From Desulfovibrio sp. (lineage in GTDB: Bacteria > Desulfobacterota > Desulfovibrionia > Desulfovibrionales > Desulfovibrionaceae): 53,136 nt of DNA. Location: positions 1-53,136 of the forward strand of contig JAFTDG010000040.1 of the NCBI GenBank assembly GCA_017454325.1, written 5' to 3'. Every line of letters starts with the position of its first letter. The first letter of the stretch is position 1. The position numbers were made by a program, and so were the translations under genes. Below are positions 27,039 to 34,892 of this stretch, one piece after another. The notes under the pieces were generated by a model. The model was not told where the DNA came from. It made no database searches and saw nothing but the letters and a program-made list of their open reading frames with translations.

Positions 27039-27479
27039 TCACTCCTGGGAAAAACGATAGATGCGCACGGCGAGGGGCTGCATGCTCTTCCGGTTCATTG
27101 CAGAAACAACAAAGGCATAGTTTCCAGTTTTGCCCGATGGCGGGCAAGGACCAAGATAATGGCGTGTCAATACGCCTTCCGGGATGACTCCCGAACCGTC
27201 ATACTCCCACGAGCCTCCGCCGAGAAAAAGTTCCTGCCCTTCACCAGTGAATTCCATGAGGCGGACGTCGTAATACTCGGTATCAGCGGGGGCATTGAGT
27301 ACTTGGATTTCAGGTGAAATTCGGGAACATCTATGCATGTCATTCATGGATACAGTCAGGCTCATGCTGTTTTGGAGTTCATCTGGAGTATCCTTGGACG
27401 CGCATGCAGGCAACAGTAGTGTTGTACATAACACTGGGATAAGAAGATGGTAGGCGCTGATAAACAGGGTATAACGCAT
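27039..27479 (-). CDS. PEBP-like lipoprotein
   Basis: 146 residues with a lipoprotein signal peptide ending LLLPAC (Cys26 lipidated). The mature part resembles the phosphatidylethanolamine-binding protein family (YbhB/YbcL type): HRCSRISPEIQVLNAPADTE matches the core in which an early Ser-Pro-Glu precedes a NxPxxT turn, and YLGPCPPSGKTGNYAFVVSA matches the GPCPPxGxHxY region. The DPD segment of classical PEBPs is replaced by LMEFTGEG and the usual ligand histidine is lacking, so binding activity is uncertain. GGAGG precedes the ATG. The downstream plus-strand aminotransferase is divergent from it. Confidence 0.65.
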   Translation of the reverse strand: MRYTLFISAYHLLIPVLCTTLLLPACASKDTPDELQNSMSLTVSMNDMHRCSRISPEIQVLNAPADTEYYDVRLMEFTGEGQELFLGGGSWEYDGSGVIPEGVLTRHYLGPCPPSGKTGNYAFVVSAMNRKSMQPLAVRIYRFSQE

Positions 27480-27565
27480 CTTTGCCTCCGTACTGGCAGG
27501 AAATGTTGTTTACTATAAATATCTTACCCAATAGTCGAACTGATTACAACAACGGGGAGCCGTCT

Positions 27566-28759
27566 ATGTCTATTCTTGCAGAAAGCGTTTCAGGGTATAT
27601 GCAAAATGCTTCATGGATACGTCGTATGTTTGAGGCTGGCGGTCAGCTCAAGGCGCGCTTCGGGGCGGACAAAGTGTATGATTTCAGTCTGGGCAACCCA
27701 GACCTGCCCGCGCCACCGGCTGTAGCAAGAGGGTTGCGTGATTTTGCTGCCCATGCGGAAGAACCTTTTGCATTTGGCTATATGCCCAATGGCGGTTTTG
27801 CCTGGGCACGGGAAAAACTTGCAGCGCACCTCAGCAAGGAACAGGGCGTGGCGCTCACTGCCGAGGATGTTATCCTAGGCTGTGGTGCAGCGGGCATGTT
27901 CAATGCCTTTTTGCGTGCCGTCATCAACCCCGGCGAGGAAATGCTGGGTATTGCACCTTATTTTGTGGAATATGGATTTTATGTGGCCAATCACGGTGGC
28001 ACCTTCCGAGCGGTCATGAGTAAGAAAGACAATTTTGCGCCTGACCTCAACGCGATCGAGGAAGCTATTACCCCTAATACAAGGGTATTGCTTATAAATT
28101 CCCCAAACAATCCTACTGGCGCGGTGTACAGCAAAAAGGAGCTTACGGCCATTGCAGATCTGCTCACTACCAAGAGTCAGCAGTATGGCAGGCCCATCTG
28201 GCTTGTGGCAGACGAACCGTACCGTTTTTTGGCCTATGACGGTACTGTGGTGCCATCGGTATTGCCGCTCTATTCCTACGCTGTAGTTATCAGTTCTTTT
28301 TCTAAAAATCTTTCTCTGCCTGGTGAACGTGTGGGCTATGCTGCTGCGTCGCCTCTGTTGCCTGAAAGGGCTGAACTTATGGCAGCGCTTGCCTTGACCA
28401 ACCGTATTCTTGGTTTTGTCAATCCCCCGGTGGTAGGGCAGCATATTATGGCAGCAGCACTGGGCAGTCAGGTAGCGCTGGAAGTGTACGCCGCCCGGCG
28501 TAAGGCCATGGCCGATGTGCTGACTGCAGCAGGTTACGAATTTCATATGCCAAGCGGCGCTTTTTACTTTTTCCCCAAGGCGCCGGGGGGCGATGATGTG
28601 GCCTTTGTCAACGCCCTGTTGGAGGAGCGTGTGCTGGCCGTGCCTGGTTCTGGTTTTGGCTGTCCTGGATATTTCCGACTGGCTTTCTGTGTGGACGAAA
28701 AGGTCATACGTAATGCCGCCGAAGGCTTTGCCAGGGCTCACGCCAAGATACAGAAGTAG
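27566..28759 (+). CDS. PLP-dependent class I/II aminotransferase
   Basis: Fold type I aminotransferase of the aspartate aminotransferase family, cytoplasmic. The start is the ATG at 27566 (MSILAESVSGYM) with GGGGAG before it, giving 397 residues; a reading from 27482 would overlap the divergent promoter region. Visible are the substrate-binding DFSLGNPDLPAPP near 35-47, SPNNPTGAVYSKKEL near 178-192, DEPYRFLAYD near 215, and the PLP lysine in SSFSKNLSLPGERVGY near 245-260. The exact substrate is not evident. Similar proteins are usually annotated as pyridoxal phosphate-dependent aminotransferase without substrate. Confidence 0.88.
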   Translation: MSILAESVSGYMQNASWIRRMFEAGGQLKARFGADKVYDFSLGNPDLPAPPAVARGLRDFAAHAEEPFAFGYMPNGGFAWAREKLAAHLSKEQGVALTAEDVILGCGAAGMFNAFLRAVINPGEEMLGIAPYFVEYGFYVANHGGTFRAVMSKKDNFAPDLNAIEEAITPNTRVLLINSPNNPTGAVYSKKELTAIADLLTTKSQQYGRPIWLVADEPYRFLAYDGTVVPSVLPLYSYAVVISSFSKNLSLPGERVGYAAASPLLPERAELMAALALTNRILGFVNPPVVGQHIMAAALGSQVALEVYAARRKAMADVLTAAGYEFHMPSGAFYFFPKAPGGDDVAFVNALLEERVLAVPGSGFGCPGYFRLAFCVDEKVIRNAAEGFARAHAKIQK

Positions 28760-28778
28760 CTGCGGTACAAGATAATTC

Positions 28779-28794
28779 TGGCACAGAATGTGCT
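28779..28794 (+). promoter_or_regulatory. Sigma-54 promoter upstream of flgE
   Basis: TGGCACAGAATGTGCT matches the sigma-54 consensus TGGCAC-N5-TTGCW, with GG (28780-28781) and GC (28792-28793) separated by the required 10 bases. Flagellar hook genes are commonly sigma-54-dependent. The predicted start, about 28805, falls inside the left arm of the terminator at 28801. Confidence 0.7.
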
Positions 28795-28800
28795 TCATTA

Positions 28801-28843
28801 CAGGGCGGAGAGGAAGTTTTTTCCTTCCCCGCCCTGATTTTTT
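28801..28843 (+). terminator. Terminator after the aminotransferase
   Basis: CAGGGCGG (28801-28808) pairs with CCGCCCTG (28829-28836), with further pairing inside (GAGG/CCTTC), followed by A and six T (28838-28843). It separates the aminotransferase from flgE and overlaps the predicted flgE transcription start. Confidence 0.85.
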
Positions 28844-28941
28844 CCGGGCCCGTCCTGCATCCTGTTTGTGTGAACGGTGACTGGGACAGGCAGATCCAGA
28901 AAAACGGGGAAATATTTTCCCTGTCGCGTTGGAGGCAGACT

Positions 28942-30441
28942 GTGAGAGCGGCATTGTTTATCGGCGCAACCGGTATGAAGGCACTTGGCGATGGCATGAA
29001 CGTCATCACCAACAATCTCGCTAACGTCAGCACACTTGGCTACAAGAGCCAGGATATACAGTTTGCCGACATCTGGTATGCCCAGCAGGCCAATATTGGC
29101 GACTGGTGGGATGCACAGGACAGCTCCTATGTAGCACTGGGCCAGAAGGGCGAAGGCGTGCTGGTTAATGATGTGCGTACCATTTTTCAGCAGGGGGCCT
29201 TTGAATCCTCAAATGTTGTTACAGATCTGGCCATCAATGGCACGGGTTTTTTCCAGGTTCAGGATGCGCAGAATCGCACTTACTATACCCGTGCAGGCGA
29301 TTTCCGCTTTGATAATCAGGGCGTACTGCGCAACCCAGAAGGTCTTGCCCTTATGGGCCATGCCATGGCTGGGGACGGAACACAGGGCGAACTGGCAGCA
29401 ATCACGGTGGATAAGTTTGACAGTACCATGCCGCCAAGAGCCACAACCTCCCTCAGCATGCGTCTTAACGCCGGACAGGGGCAGGACCATTCTCATAACG
29501 ATACAAATCCCTATTTTAGCTTGCTGCAGCAGTACACTGTCGGGGCCAATCCCCCTATAGCAAACAGCGGCTACAGTCAGGATATCACCCTGTATGACGC
29601 TGCAGGCACGGCGCGTCAGGCCACCATATTGCTTGATGGCGCTCCTTCCGACGGGTATGGTAGTGTTGTGGAATATGTCATCACTGCCGCTGGTGACGAA
29701 AATGGCCAGGGGGCTGGCCCCCTTATGGCCGGCACGTTAAGTTTTACCAATGATGGGCAGTTACGGGATATGTCTGCCTATACACCGACCAATGGCAATG
29801 GAATGGATGCGGAAGGCAATATTGATCTCAATGCCTGGTCATCTGCTGCCCTTTCTCCAGACGGTTTGCCGCAGATGCAGTTTTATGGCTCCACTGTTGC
29901 CGTGGATATGGGTATCAACGCTGGTAGAGGATGGCAGAGAACGGGTACAGCTTTTGACGTGGGCACCAATGCCCGAACACTTACAAGTATGGGTGATACT
30001 GCCGTTGTGAGCACGGGAGCCACAACAAATCTCGTAGACGCCTCTCCCGTAATGTATGAATCCACGCAAGACGGGTATGCCAGTGGGCAACTGAGCGACA
30101 TCAACATTACCTCTGACGGTACGGTGTTGGGGCGCTTTTCCAACAATCAGGAGCAGGAACTCTGGCAGATTCCCATTTGCCGTTTTACCAGCGAATACAA
30201 TCTGCGCCGCGAGGGCAATAACCTTTTTTCAGCCACGCAGGATTGCGGGCAGATGGATATGGGTGTGGCGGGAACAGAGAACTTTGGCAAGGTAGCTGCC
30301 TATAATATCGAGCAATCCAATGTGGATATGGCTTCAGAAATGGTGGACATGATCATCACGCAGCGCGGTTTTCAGTCGAACAGCAAGGTAGTGACCACGG
30401 CTGACGAAATGCTGAAGAGAGCCATGGAACTCAAGCGCTAA
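28942..30441 (+). CDS. flgE: Flagellar hook protein FlgE
   Basis: Subunit of the extracellular hook joining the flagellar basal body to the filament. I use the GTG at 28942, with GGAGG 6 bases before it; the first ATG-based reading (28870) covers the untranslated leader, and the family normally starts a few residues before the GATGM motif. The N-terminal rod/hook motif is TGMKALGDGMNVITNNLANV at residues 10-29, followed by STLGYKSQDIQF. The C-terminal motif is NVDMASEMVDMIITQRGFQS with KVVTTADEML after it. 499 residues. It faces the minus-strand flagellin-like cluster. Confidence 0.94.
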   Translation: MRAALFIGATGMKALGDGMNVITNNLANVSTLGYKSQDIQFADIWYAQQANIGDWWDAQDSSYVALGQKGEGVLVNDVRTIFQQGAFESSNVVTDLAINGTGFFQVQDAQNRTYYTRAGDFRFDNQGVLRNPEGLALMGHAMAGDGTQGELAAITVDKFDSTMPPRATTSLSMRLNAGQGQDHSHNDTNPYFSLLQQYTVGANPPIANSGYSQDITLYDAAGTARQATILLDGAPSDGYGSVVEYVITAAGDENGQGAGPLMAGTLSFTNDGQLRDMSAYTPTNGNGMDAEGNIDLNAWSSAALSPDGLPQMQFYGSTVAVDMGINAGRGWQRTGTAFDVGTNARTLTSMGDTAVVSTGATTNLVDASPVMYESTQDGYASGQLSDINITSDGTVLGRFSNNQEQELWQIPICRFTSEYNLRREGNNLFSATQDCGQMDMGVAGTENFGKVAAYNIEQSNVDMASEMVDMIITQRGFQSNSKVVTTADEMLKRAMELKR

Positions 30442-30466
30442 CCCGGCAGCACCTGCCGAGAAACAG

Positions 30467-30691
30467 TTACCACTGTTCAGGCATAGAGTGGGGTGGCAGT
30501 GCATTTTCTGGTATTTCACGCAACTGTTCACGCAGGCGTTGTATAGCAGCCACAGCTCCTGCCAATTCCTTTTCCAGCTTCTCCATTTGCAGTTGCTGCG
30601 CAGTAACGGTCGCGTCCAGCGCGGCAATGCGCTCTTCCTGGAAAAAAGTCAGTTCTTCAAGAGAGATAAGGCGGGCTTCACTATCACGCAT
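30467..30691 (-). CDS. slyX: SlyX-like coiled-coil protein
   Basis: 74 residues, almost entirely a heptad coiled coil (RLISLEELTFFQEERIAALD onward), ending in the SlyX-type proline motif ENALPPHS. SlyX has no established biochemical role. The start is the ATG at 30691 with GGGGAA upstream; it overlaps the ygiQ stop (ATGCGTGA), so translation is probably coupled. Longer in-frame starts lie within ygiQ. It converges on flgE with 25 bases between stops; a 6-bp hairpin (CGGCAG-CAC-CTGCCG) lies at 30444-30458 in that gap. Confidence 0.8.
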   Translation of the reverse strand: MRDSEARLISLEELTFFQEERIAALDATVTAQQLQMEKLEKELAGAVAAIQRLREQLREIPENALPPHSMPEQW

Positions 30692-32666
30692 GGTTCTTCC
30701 CCTTGCCTGCATGGCCACGCCAGCGTTTCTGGGGAACTGCAGGGATGGTTTCAGTTTGCATAAGAATGCGGTGTTGACGCAACCGCTGGGCATCAGTGCG
30801 GGCTACATAGATGGGGTTGCCAGCCTCGTCACGCTCACAGTAAAACATTGCCGTGGCAATGGTCCCGGGGGTGGGGATGAAACACTGTGTTTGTCTGGGG
30901 TTCCAGTGTCGTTGACGCAGCCAGTGAGCAAGGGTGTACATGTCTTCATCTGTACAGCCGGGAAAAGCGCTCATGAGGTAGGGCACCACATACTGCTCTC
31001 GCCCGGTTCTTCGGCTTTGACGCGTAAACGCTCCCAGAAATGCCTCAAAGATTTCAAGTGGTGGTTTGCGCATAAGCTGCAGTACTGCAGGGGCACAGTG
31101 TTCCGGGGCGACCTTGAGTTGCCCACCAGTGAACTCCCCCGTGTAGGCTGCAAGTGCCATGGTATCACGCAGGGCCAGGTCAGCACGTACTCCACTGGCC
31201 ACGCGTACCTGCTTGACTTCCTGTAGGGCGGCCATGTCACGCAGCAGCGCCACATGTTTGTTCTGCGGCGTGATAAAGGATTTGCAGACTGAAGGAAAAC
31301 AGCAGCTGGATCGATGGCAGACGCTTCTGGCCGTAGCTGCTGCATTGTCGGCACATATTGCGGTGCGTTCTTCCAATGTACAGTGCCCTTGCCACATGTT
31401 GGCAGTGGGGCCACCTACATCAGAAATGGCTATAGGGCCTTTGCCCTGCTGCATGCGCTGCTGCCCAAGGCGACGGGCTTCTGCAAGGATGGATTGTGCC
31501 GAGCGGGAGCTGATGCGTCTGCCCTGATGCAGCGCCAGAGAACAGAAGCTGCATCCGCCTCCGCAGCCGCGGTGACTGGTGATGCTTGCCCGCAGCATTT
31601 CTTCGGCCGGGATGGGCTGGGCGTAGCGGGGATGCGCCTTGCGGGTGAAAGGCAAGCCATAGAGGGTATCCATCTCTTCTGTGCATAGGGGAGCTGCTGG
31701 CCATGCAAGTACAACCGCACGCTGCCCCACAGGCTGAAATGCCCACGCATCTCTGCGATGAACCTGTTGTTCCAGTTCCTGAGTGAGGTGAAGCAGTGCT
31801 GTGGCATCCTGTAGAATAGTTTCGTGAGAAGGCAGTGCCACATATGGCTGGGCAGCCAGCACGGCGGGTAGAGAGGCAGGCATGCCCTGATCGTTAATTC
31901 TGTCCATCCAGGCTGTTCCGGGGATACCGCGTACATCTTCATTCCGCTCAAGTCGTTGGGCGCATGCAACGATGGCGCGTTCACCCATGCCCCAGATGAG
32001 AAGATCTGCCTTGGCATCCATGAGTATGGGGCGCCTGAGGGCGTCTGTCCAGAAATCGTAATGCGAGACGCGACGCAGGCTGGCTTCAATGCCGCCCAGC
32101 ACTATGGGCAGATCGGGAAACGCCTGTTTTGCCAGGTTGGTATAGACAAGGCATGCCCGGTTTGGACGCGCTCCAGCTTTGCCGCCGGGGGTGTAGGCAT
32201 CATCATGACGTTTTTTGCGAAATGCCGTGTAGTGTGCCAGCAGGGAATCCAGAGCACCGGCACTGACCCCCGCAAAAAGGCGAGGGCGACCCATGGCCAG
32301 CAGGTCTTCTGTGGTATCCCAGCGTGGCTGAGCCACGATGCCCGTGCGGAAGCCGTGGTGGATGAGCCAGCGCGCCAGCAGTACAACGCCAAAGGAGGGA
32401 TGATCCACATAGGCATCGCCATTGATGAGCAGCACGTCCAGCTCGTCCCAGCCAAGAGCACGCATCTCCTTGGCGGTCATGGGCACAAACAGCGGTTGCA
32501 CGAGTGTTGCGGCAGAAACGTGTTCAGCTGTCCGGGAGATGCGTCCGGCATTACGATGTATGTCTTCGCTGGGTTGTTCCTTCAGCAGCAGATCGGGAAA
32601 GGGCGCAATTTTCTGCCTGAAGGGTCTGTCTGGCTGCGTAAAGGGAAAAGAGCGTTTACTTGCCAT
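30684..32666 (-). CDS. ygiQ: YgiQ-family radical SAM protein
   Basis: Radical S-adenosylmethionine enzyme of the UPF0313/YgiQ family, function unknown. 660 residues. The N-terminal domain opens with LFVPMTAKEMRALGWDELDVL and GDAYVDHPSFG, characteristic of YgiQ. The 4Fe-4S motif CxxxCxxC appears as RGCGGGCSFCSLALHQGR near 370. The radical SAM barrel follows with ISDVGGPTANMW, and LKVAPEH and FPGCTDEDM lie further on. The ATG at 32666 overlaps the stop of the EF-hand gene (ATGGCAAGTAA), and no separate ribosome site is seen, so coupling is likely. Confidence 0.9.
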   Translation of the reverse strand: MASKRSFPFTQPDRPFRQKIAPFPDLLLKEQPSEDIHRNAGRISRTAEHVSAATLVQPLFVPMTAKEMRALGWDELDVLLINGDAYVDHPSFGVVLLARWLIHHGFRTGIVAQPRWDTTEDLLAMGRPRLFAGVSAGALDSLLAHYTAFRKKRHDDAYTPGGKAGARPNRACLVYTNLAKQAFPDLPIVLGGIEASLRRVSHYDFWTDALRRPILMDAKADLLIWGMGERAIVACAQRLERNEDVRGIPGTAWMDRINDQGMPASLPAVLAAQPYVALPSHETILQDATALLHLTQELEQQVHRRDAWAFQPVGQRAVVLAWPAAPLCTEEMDTLYGLPFTRKAHPRYAQPIPAEEMLRASITSHRGCGGGCSFCSLALHQGRRISSRSAQSILAEARRLGQQRMQQGKGPIAISDVGGPTANMWQGHCTLEERTAICADNAAATARSVCHRSSCCFPSVCKSFITPQNKHVALLRDMAALQEVKQVRVASGVRADLALRDTMALAAYTGEFTGGQLKVAPEHCAPAVLQLMRKPPLEIFEAFLGAFTRQSRRTGREQYVVPYLMSAFPGCTDEDMYTLAHWLRQRHWNPRQTQCFIPTPGTIATAMFYCERDEAGNPIYVARTDAQRLRQHRILMQTETIPAVPQKRWRGHAGKGKNHA

Positions 32667-33036
32667 CCGGCGGCGTCACCAGCGGCACAGAGTTGTTGGG
32701 GGACGTGGGCGTGCCATTGCTTGAAGGCATGCTGTTCATGCTGCCTCGTCCCATAATTTTAGCGGAATGGTTTTGGGCAAAAGCATTCCATTCCGTCCGG
32801 TCAATGGCCTTGTCCTTGTTTTTGTCAATGACGGTAAAGGCCTCGTCACGCATACCGGGAAAGGCGGTTTTGAACTCTTCAGGAGAAAGAAGACCATTAC
32901 CGTCAACGTCCGAGGTGGTGAATTTGTCCTTTGCTGTTTTGTCTGGCACAGCTGGCATGGCCAAAAGCTGTGTGCCCCACAGACACTGTGCCATCAGCGC
33001 CATGGACAGCAGGCAAGGTGCGACGCAGCGATTCAT
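32656..33036 (-). CDS. Secreted EF-hand calcium-binding protein
   Basis: 126 residues from the ATG at 33036 (AAGGAGT upstream). Residues 1-28 form a signal peptide ending LLAMPA, so the protein should be periplasmic. Two EF-hand loops follow: DVDGNGLLSPEE (residues 43-54, canonical ligands at positions 1, 3, 5 and 12) and DKNKDKAIDRTE (71-82). The tail, about 95-126, is Met/Ser/Pro/Asn-rich and probably disordered. No target is evident. It lies within the run of genes downstream of the flagellin-like pair. Confidence 0.85.
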   Translation of the reverse strand: MNRCVAPCLLSMALMAQCLWGTQLLAMPAVPDKTAKDKFTTSDVDGNGLLSPEEFKTAFPGMRDEAFTVIDKNKDKAIDRTEWNAFAQNHSAKIMGRGSMNSMPSSNGTPTSPNNSVPLVTPPDGK

Positions 33037-33058
33037 GAAAGTACTCCTTGGCGTATGG

Positions 33059-33451
33059 CTAGTCCGGGTAAAAATCCAATCCTTCACGCTCCATGCTGTT
33101 GATACATAGGGTCAGGTTGTCTGGCTGACCTGGTTTATGGTCGTCCGGGTAGAGTAGGGCAGACATGTAAAATACCGAATTGAGCTGCAATGCCATCCGT
33201 GCGCTGGATGAAAATTTTTCCAGCGCAAGCGAGAAATTGAAACGCATCTCGCCAGGTAGGGCCGCCAGTACGGGTTTGGCTTCTTCGGCCAGGGCCGCCA
33301 GCAGTTCAGCCTTTTTGCGCATCAGTTCGTTATGGCCAGGTGTGTCGCCTGCGTTAAGACGCGCAAGCGCCTGCTGTTCCACAGCCATAATCTTATCGTG
33401 CTTCTGCCGCAGCCAGTCGGTGATGACGGAAAGTGTATCCTGTGCACTCAT
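33059..33451 (-). CDS. Conserved protein of unknown function, helical
   Basis: 130 residues from the ATG at 33451, preceded by AAGGAG. I do not recognise a domain. The first about 75 residues are strongly helical with coiled-coil character (WLRQKHDKIMAVEQQALARL; KKAELLAALAEEAKPVLAAL), reminiscent of small flagellar chaperones, but this is only a resemblance. No signal peptide or membrane span. It sits 22 bases before the EF-hand gene and 145 bases after the next unknown gene. Confidence 0.7.
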   Translation of the reverse strand: MSAQDTLSVITDWLRQKHDKIMAVEQQALARLNAGDTPGHNELMRKKAELLAALAEEAKPVLAALPGEMRFNFSLALEKFSSSARMALQLNSVFYMSALLYPDDHKPGQPDNLTLCINSMEREGLDFYPD

Positions 33452-33596
33452 TGGTATCTCCTTAAAGGCAACAGAACTCGCTGTATGTGTGGCTATGTCA
33501 GTCAAATGTCAATGAGACAGTATACTATGCGTTACGGCTGGGCGCAAATATGGAAGATTGTGTCCCGAGGACAGTACTGGGAAAGGGACAGGGGAG

Positions 33597-34052
33597 TCAG
33601 CACATGTGTTCGGCCACCAAGTCACGGGCTATTTGCCATGCGCGATTGATGATGAGCGCCTGAGTGTTTGCCTCCACTGGTTCAAGTCCATGCTCTCCCT
33701 CGTGGAGAATCATCATCTGTGTGTCACCAGGAGGATAGAAGAATTGCAGGTCATCGCCGAATTCCTCACGCAGACTGGCCTGCAGGGTTGAGAGCATGGC
33801 CGTTTCTTCACCACGTACAACAAAATTCGTCCAGAATTCGCGTGTAACACGCTTGAGGACAAAGTCTCGTCTGGCCTCAGCTCCCCTGTCTTCACCGCCT
33901 GAAATGAGCTTCAGCGCCTGGATTTGGAAAAGCGTGGTGCGTGTTTCCGCCAGCTGTCGCTTATATGTATTCAAGCCGGCCTTGCGGTAGGCATTAGTGG
34001 CATAGGGGGAATTGAGTACCGCATTCATATGGAGATCGTGCGCAAGATTCAT
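33597..34052 (-). CDS. Conserved protein of unknown function next to flagellin-like genes
   Basis: 151 residues. Two nearby ATGs are possible (34058 and 34052); I prefer 34052 because GGGGAA then lies 6 bases upstream. The N-terminus MNLAHDLHMNAVLNSPYATN is followed by a helical region (AYRKAGLNTYKRQLAETRTT) and a mixed alpha/beta half with DDLQFFYPPGDTQMMILHEG. No domain recognised, no signal peptide. It begins 15 bases after the stop of the second flagellin-like gene, so it is probably expressed with it; a role in filament assembly is possible but not shown. Confidence 0.7.
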   Translation of the reverse strand: MNLAHDLHMNAVLNSPYATNAYRKAGLNTYKRQLAETRTTLFQIQALKLISGGEDRGAEARRDFVLKRVTREFWTNFVVRGEETAMLSTLQASLREEFGDDLQFFYPPGDTQMMILHEGEHGLEPVEANTQALIINRAWQIARDLVAEHMC

Positions 34053-34067
34053 AATCATTTCCCCAAA

Positions 34068-34880
34068 TTATGTCGAACTAGAGAGGATGGAGGCATTGCC
34101 CAGCGATGCCAGGATTTGCTGCAGGTAGTTGCTGTCGCTGGTCGAGCCTGCAGAGGTTGCAGCCTTGTGCTTTTGCGCATTATCAAAAATGTCAGCCTGT
34201 TCTTCAAAGAGAATGCCCAGGTTGTCTAGAGACTTGTAGTCGTAGGAGTACTGAGATTCCAGGTTTTGCATGCGTGCGATATAGTCGCTGATCTTGTTCA
34301 GGGCGGTTCGCGCATCTCCTTGAGATGTGAGGGCAAGTCCGCTGCCAAGCAGATCCGTGGCGAGGTTATTGAGGTTCATGGAATTGGCCCCCAGAACCGT
34401 GCCCGCTGCAAGACCAGTGTCCAGCAAATTCATGAAATTCTGTACGCGTACGCTGTTGCCTGCCTGGAGCTGCACAGAGGAATGCTGCCCGTCCATGAGG
34501 GTCATGCCATTGAACGCTGTATTCTGGGCAAGTCGCACAATTTCATCTATATGGTTGCTGATACTGGCGGAGGCCCCGGCCAGATGCTCACTTGTCAGCC
34601 CGTCTGTATAGGCGCAATCTGTAAGAATTTCCTGAATGGCCTGCAGTTGACTCTTGATAGCCGTAGTACCGGTTTGTGCCACATTGACCATGGCCTTGGC
34701 GTCTTCCATATTCTGGGATGCCATGCGGGCTACGGCGGCATCCGCCTTCATACGACTTTCGAAAGCCCGTCGCGTTGAATTGGGCATGGAACGGTCCTCA
34801 CGTTCCGTCTGCGCAGAGGCAACGGCTTTCTTGGCCAGATTGGCATTGACGATTCCCATGAGAAGGCTTTCCATATCCAT
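34068..34880 (-). CDS. Flagellin-like protein (second copy)
   Basis: 270 residues. The N-terminal half aligns with the flagellin D0/D1 pattern: AVARMASQNMEDAKAMVNVA, AIQEILTDCAYTDG and IVRLAQNTAFNGMTLMDG, the last being the conserved ADNTEFNGxxLLDG site. The C-terminal helix ISDYIARMQNLESQYSYDYK corresponds to flagellin C. It lacks the usual RINSAxDDAAGLAIS motif and a variable central domain, and it contains a cysteine, so it is a minor or atypical filament or junction protein rather than a normal major flagellin. GGGAG precedes the ATG. 12 bases separate it from the upstream flagellin-like gene. Confidence 0.75.
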   Translation of the reverse strand: MDMESLLMGIVNANLAKKAVASAQTEREDRSMPNSTRRAFESRMKADAAVARMASQNMEDAKAMVNVAQTGTTAIKSQLQAIQEILTDCAYTDGLTSEHLAGASASISNHIDEIVRLAQNTAFNGMTLMDGQHSSVQLQAGNSVRVQNFMNLLDTGLAAGTVLGANSMNLNNLATDLLGSGLALTSQGDARTALNKISDYIARMQNLESQYSYDYKSLDNLGILFEEQADIFDNAQKHKAATSAGSTSDSNYLQQILASLGNASILSSST

Positions 34881-34892
34881 GACTGTCTCCCG

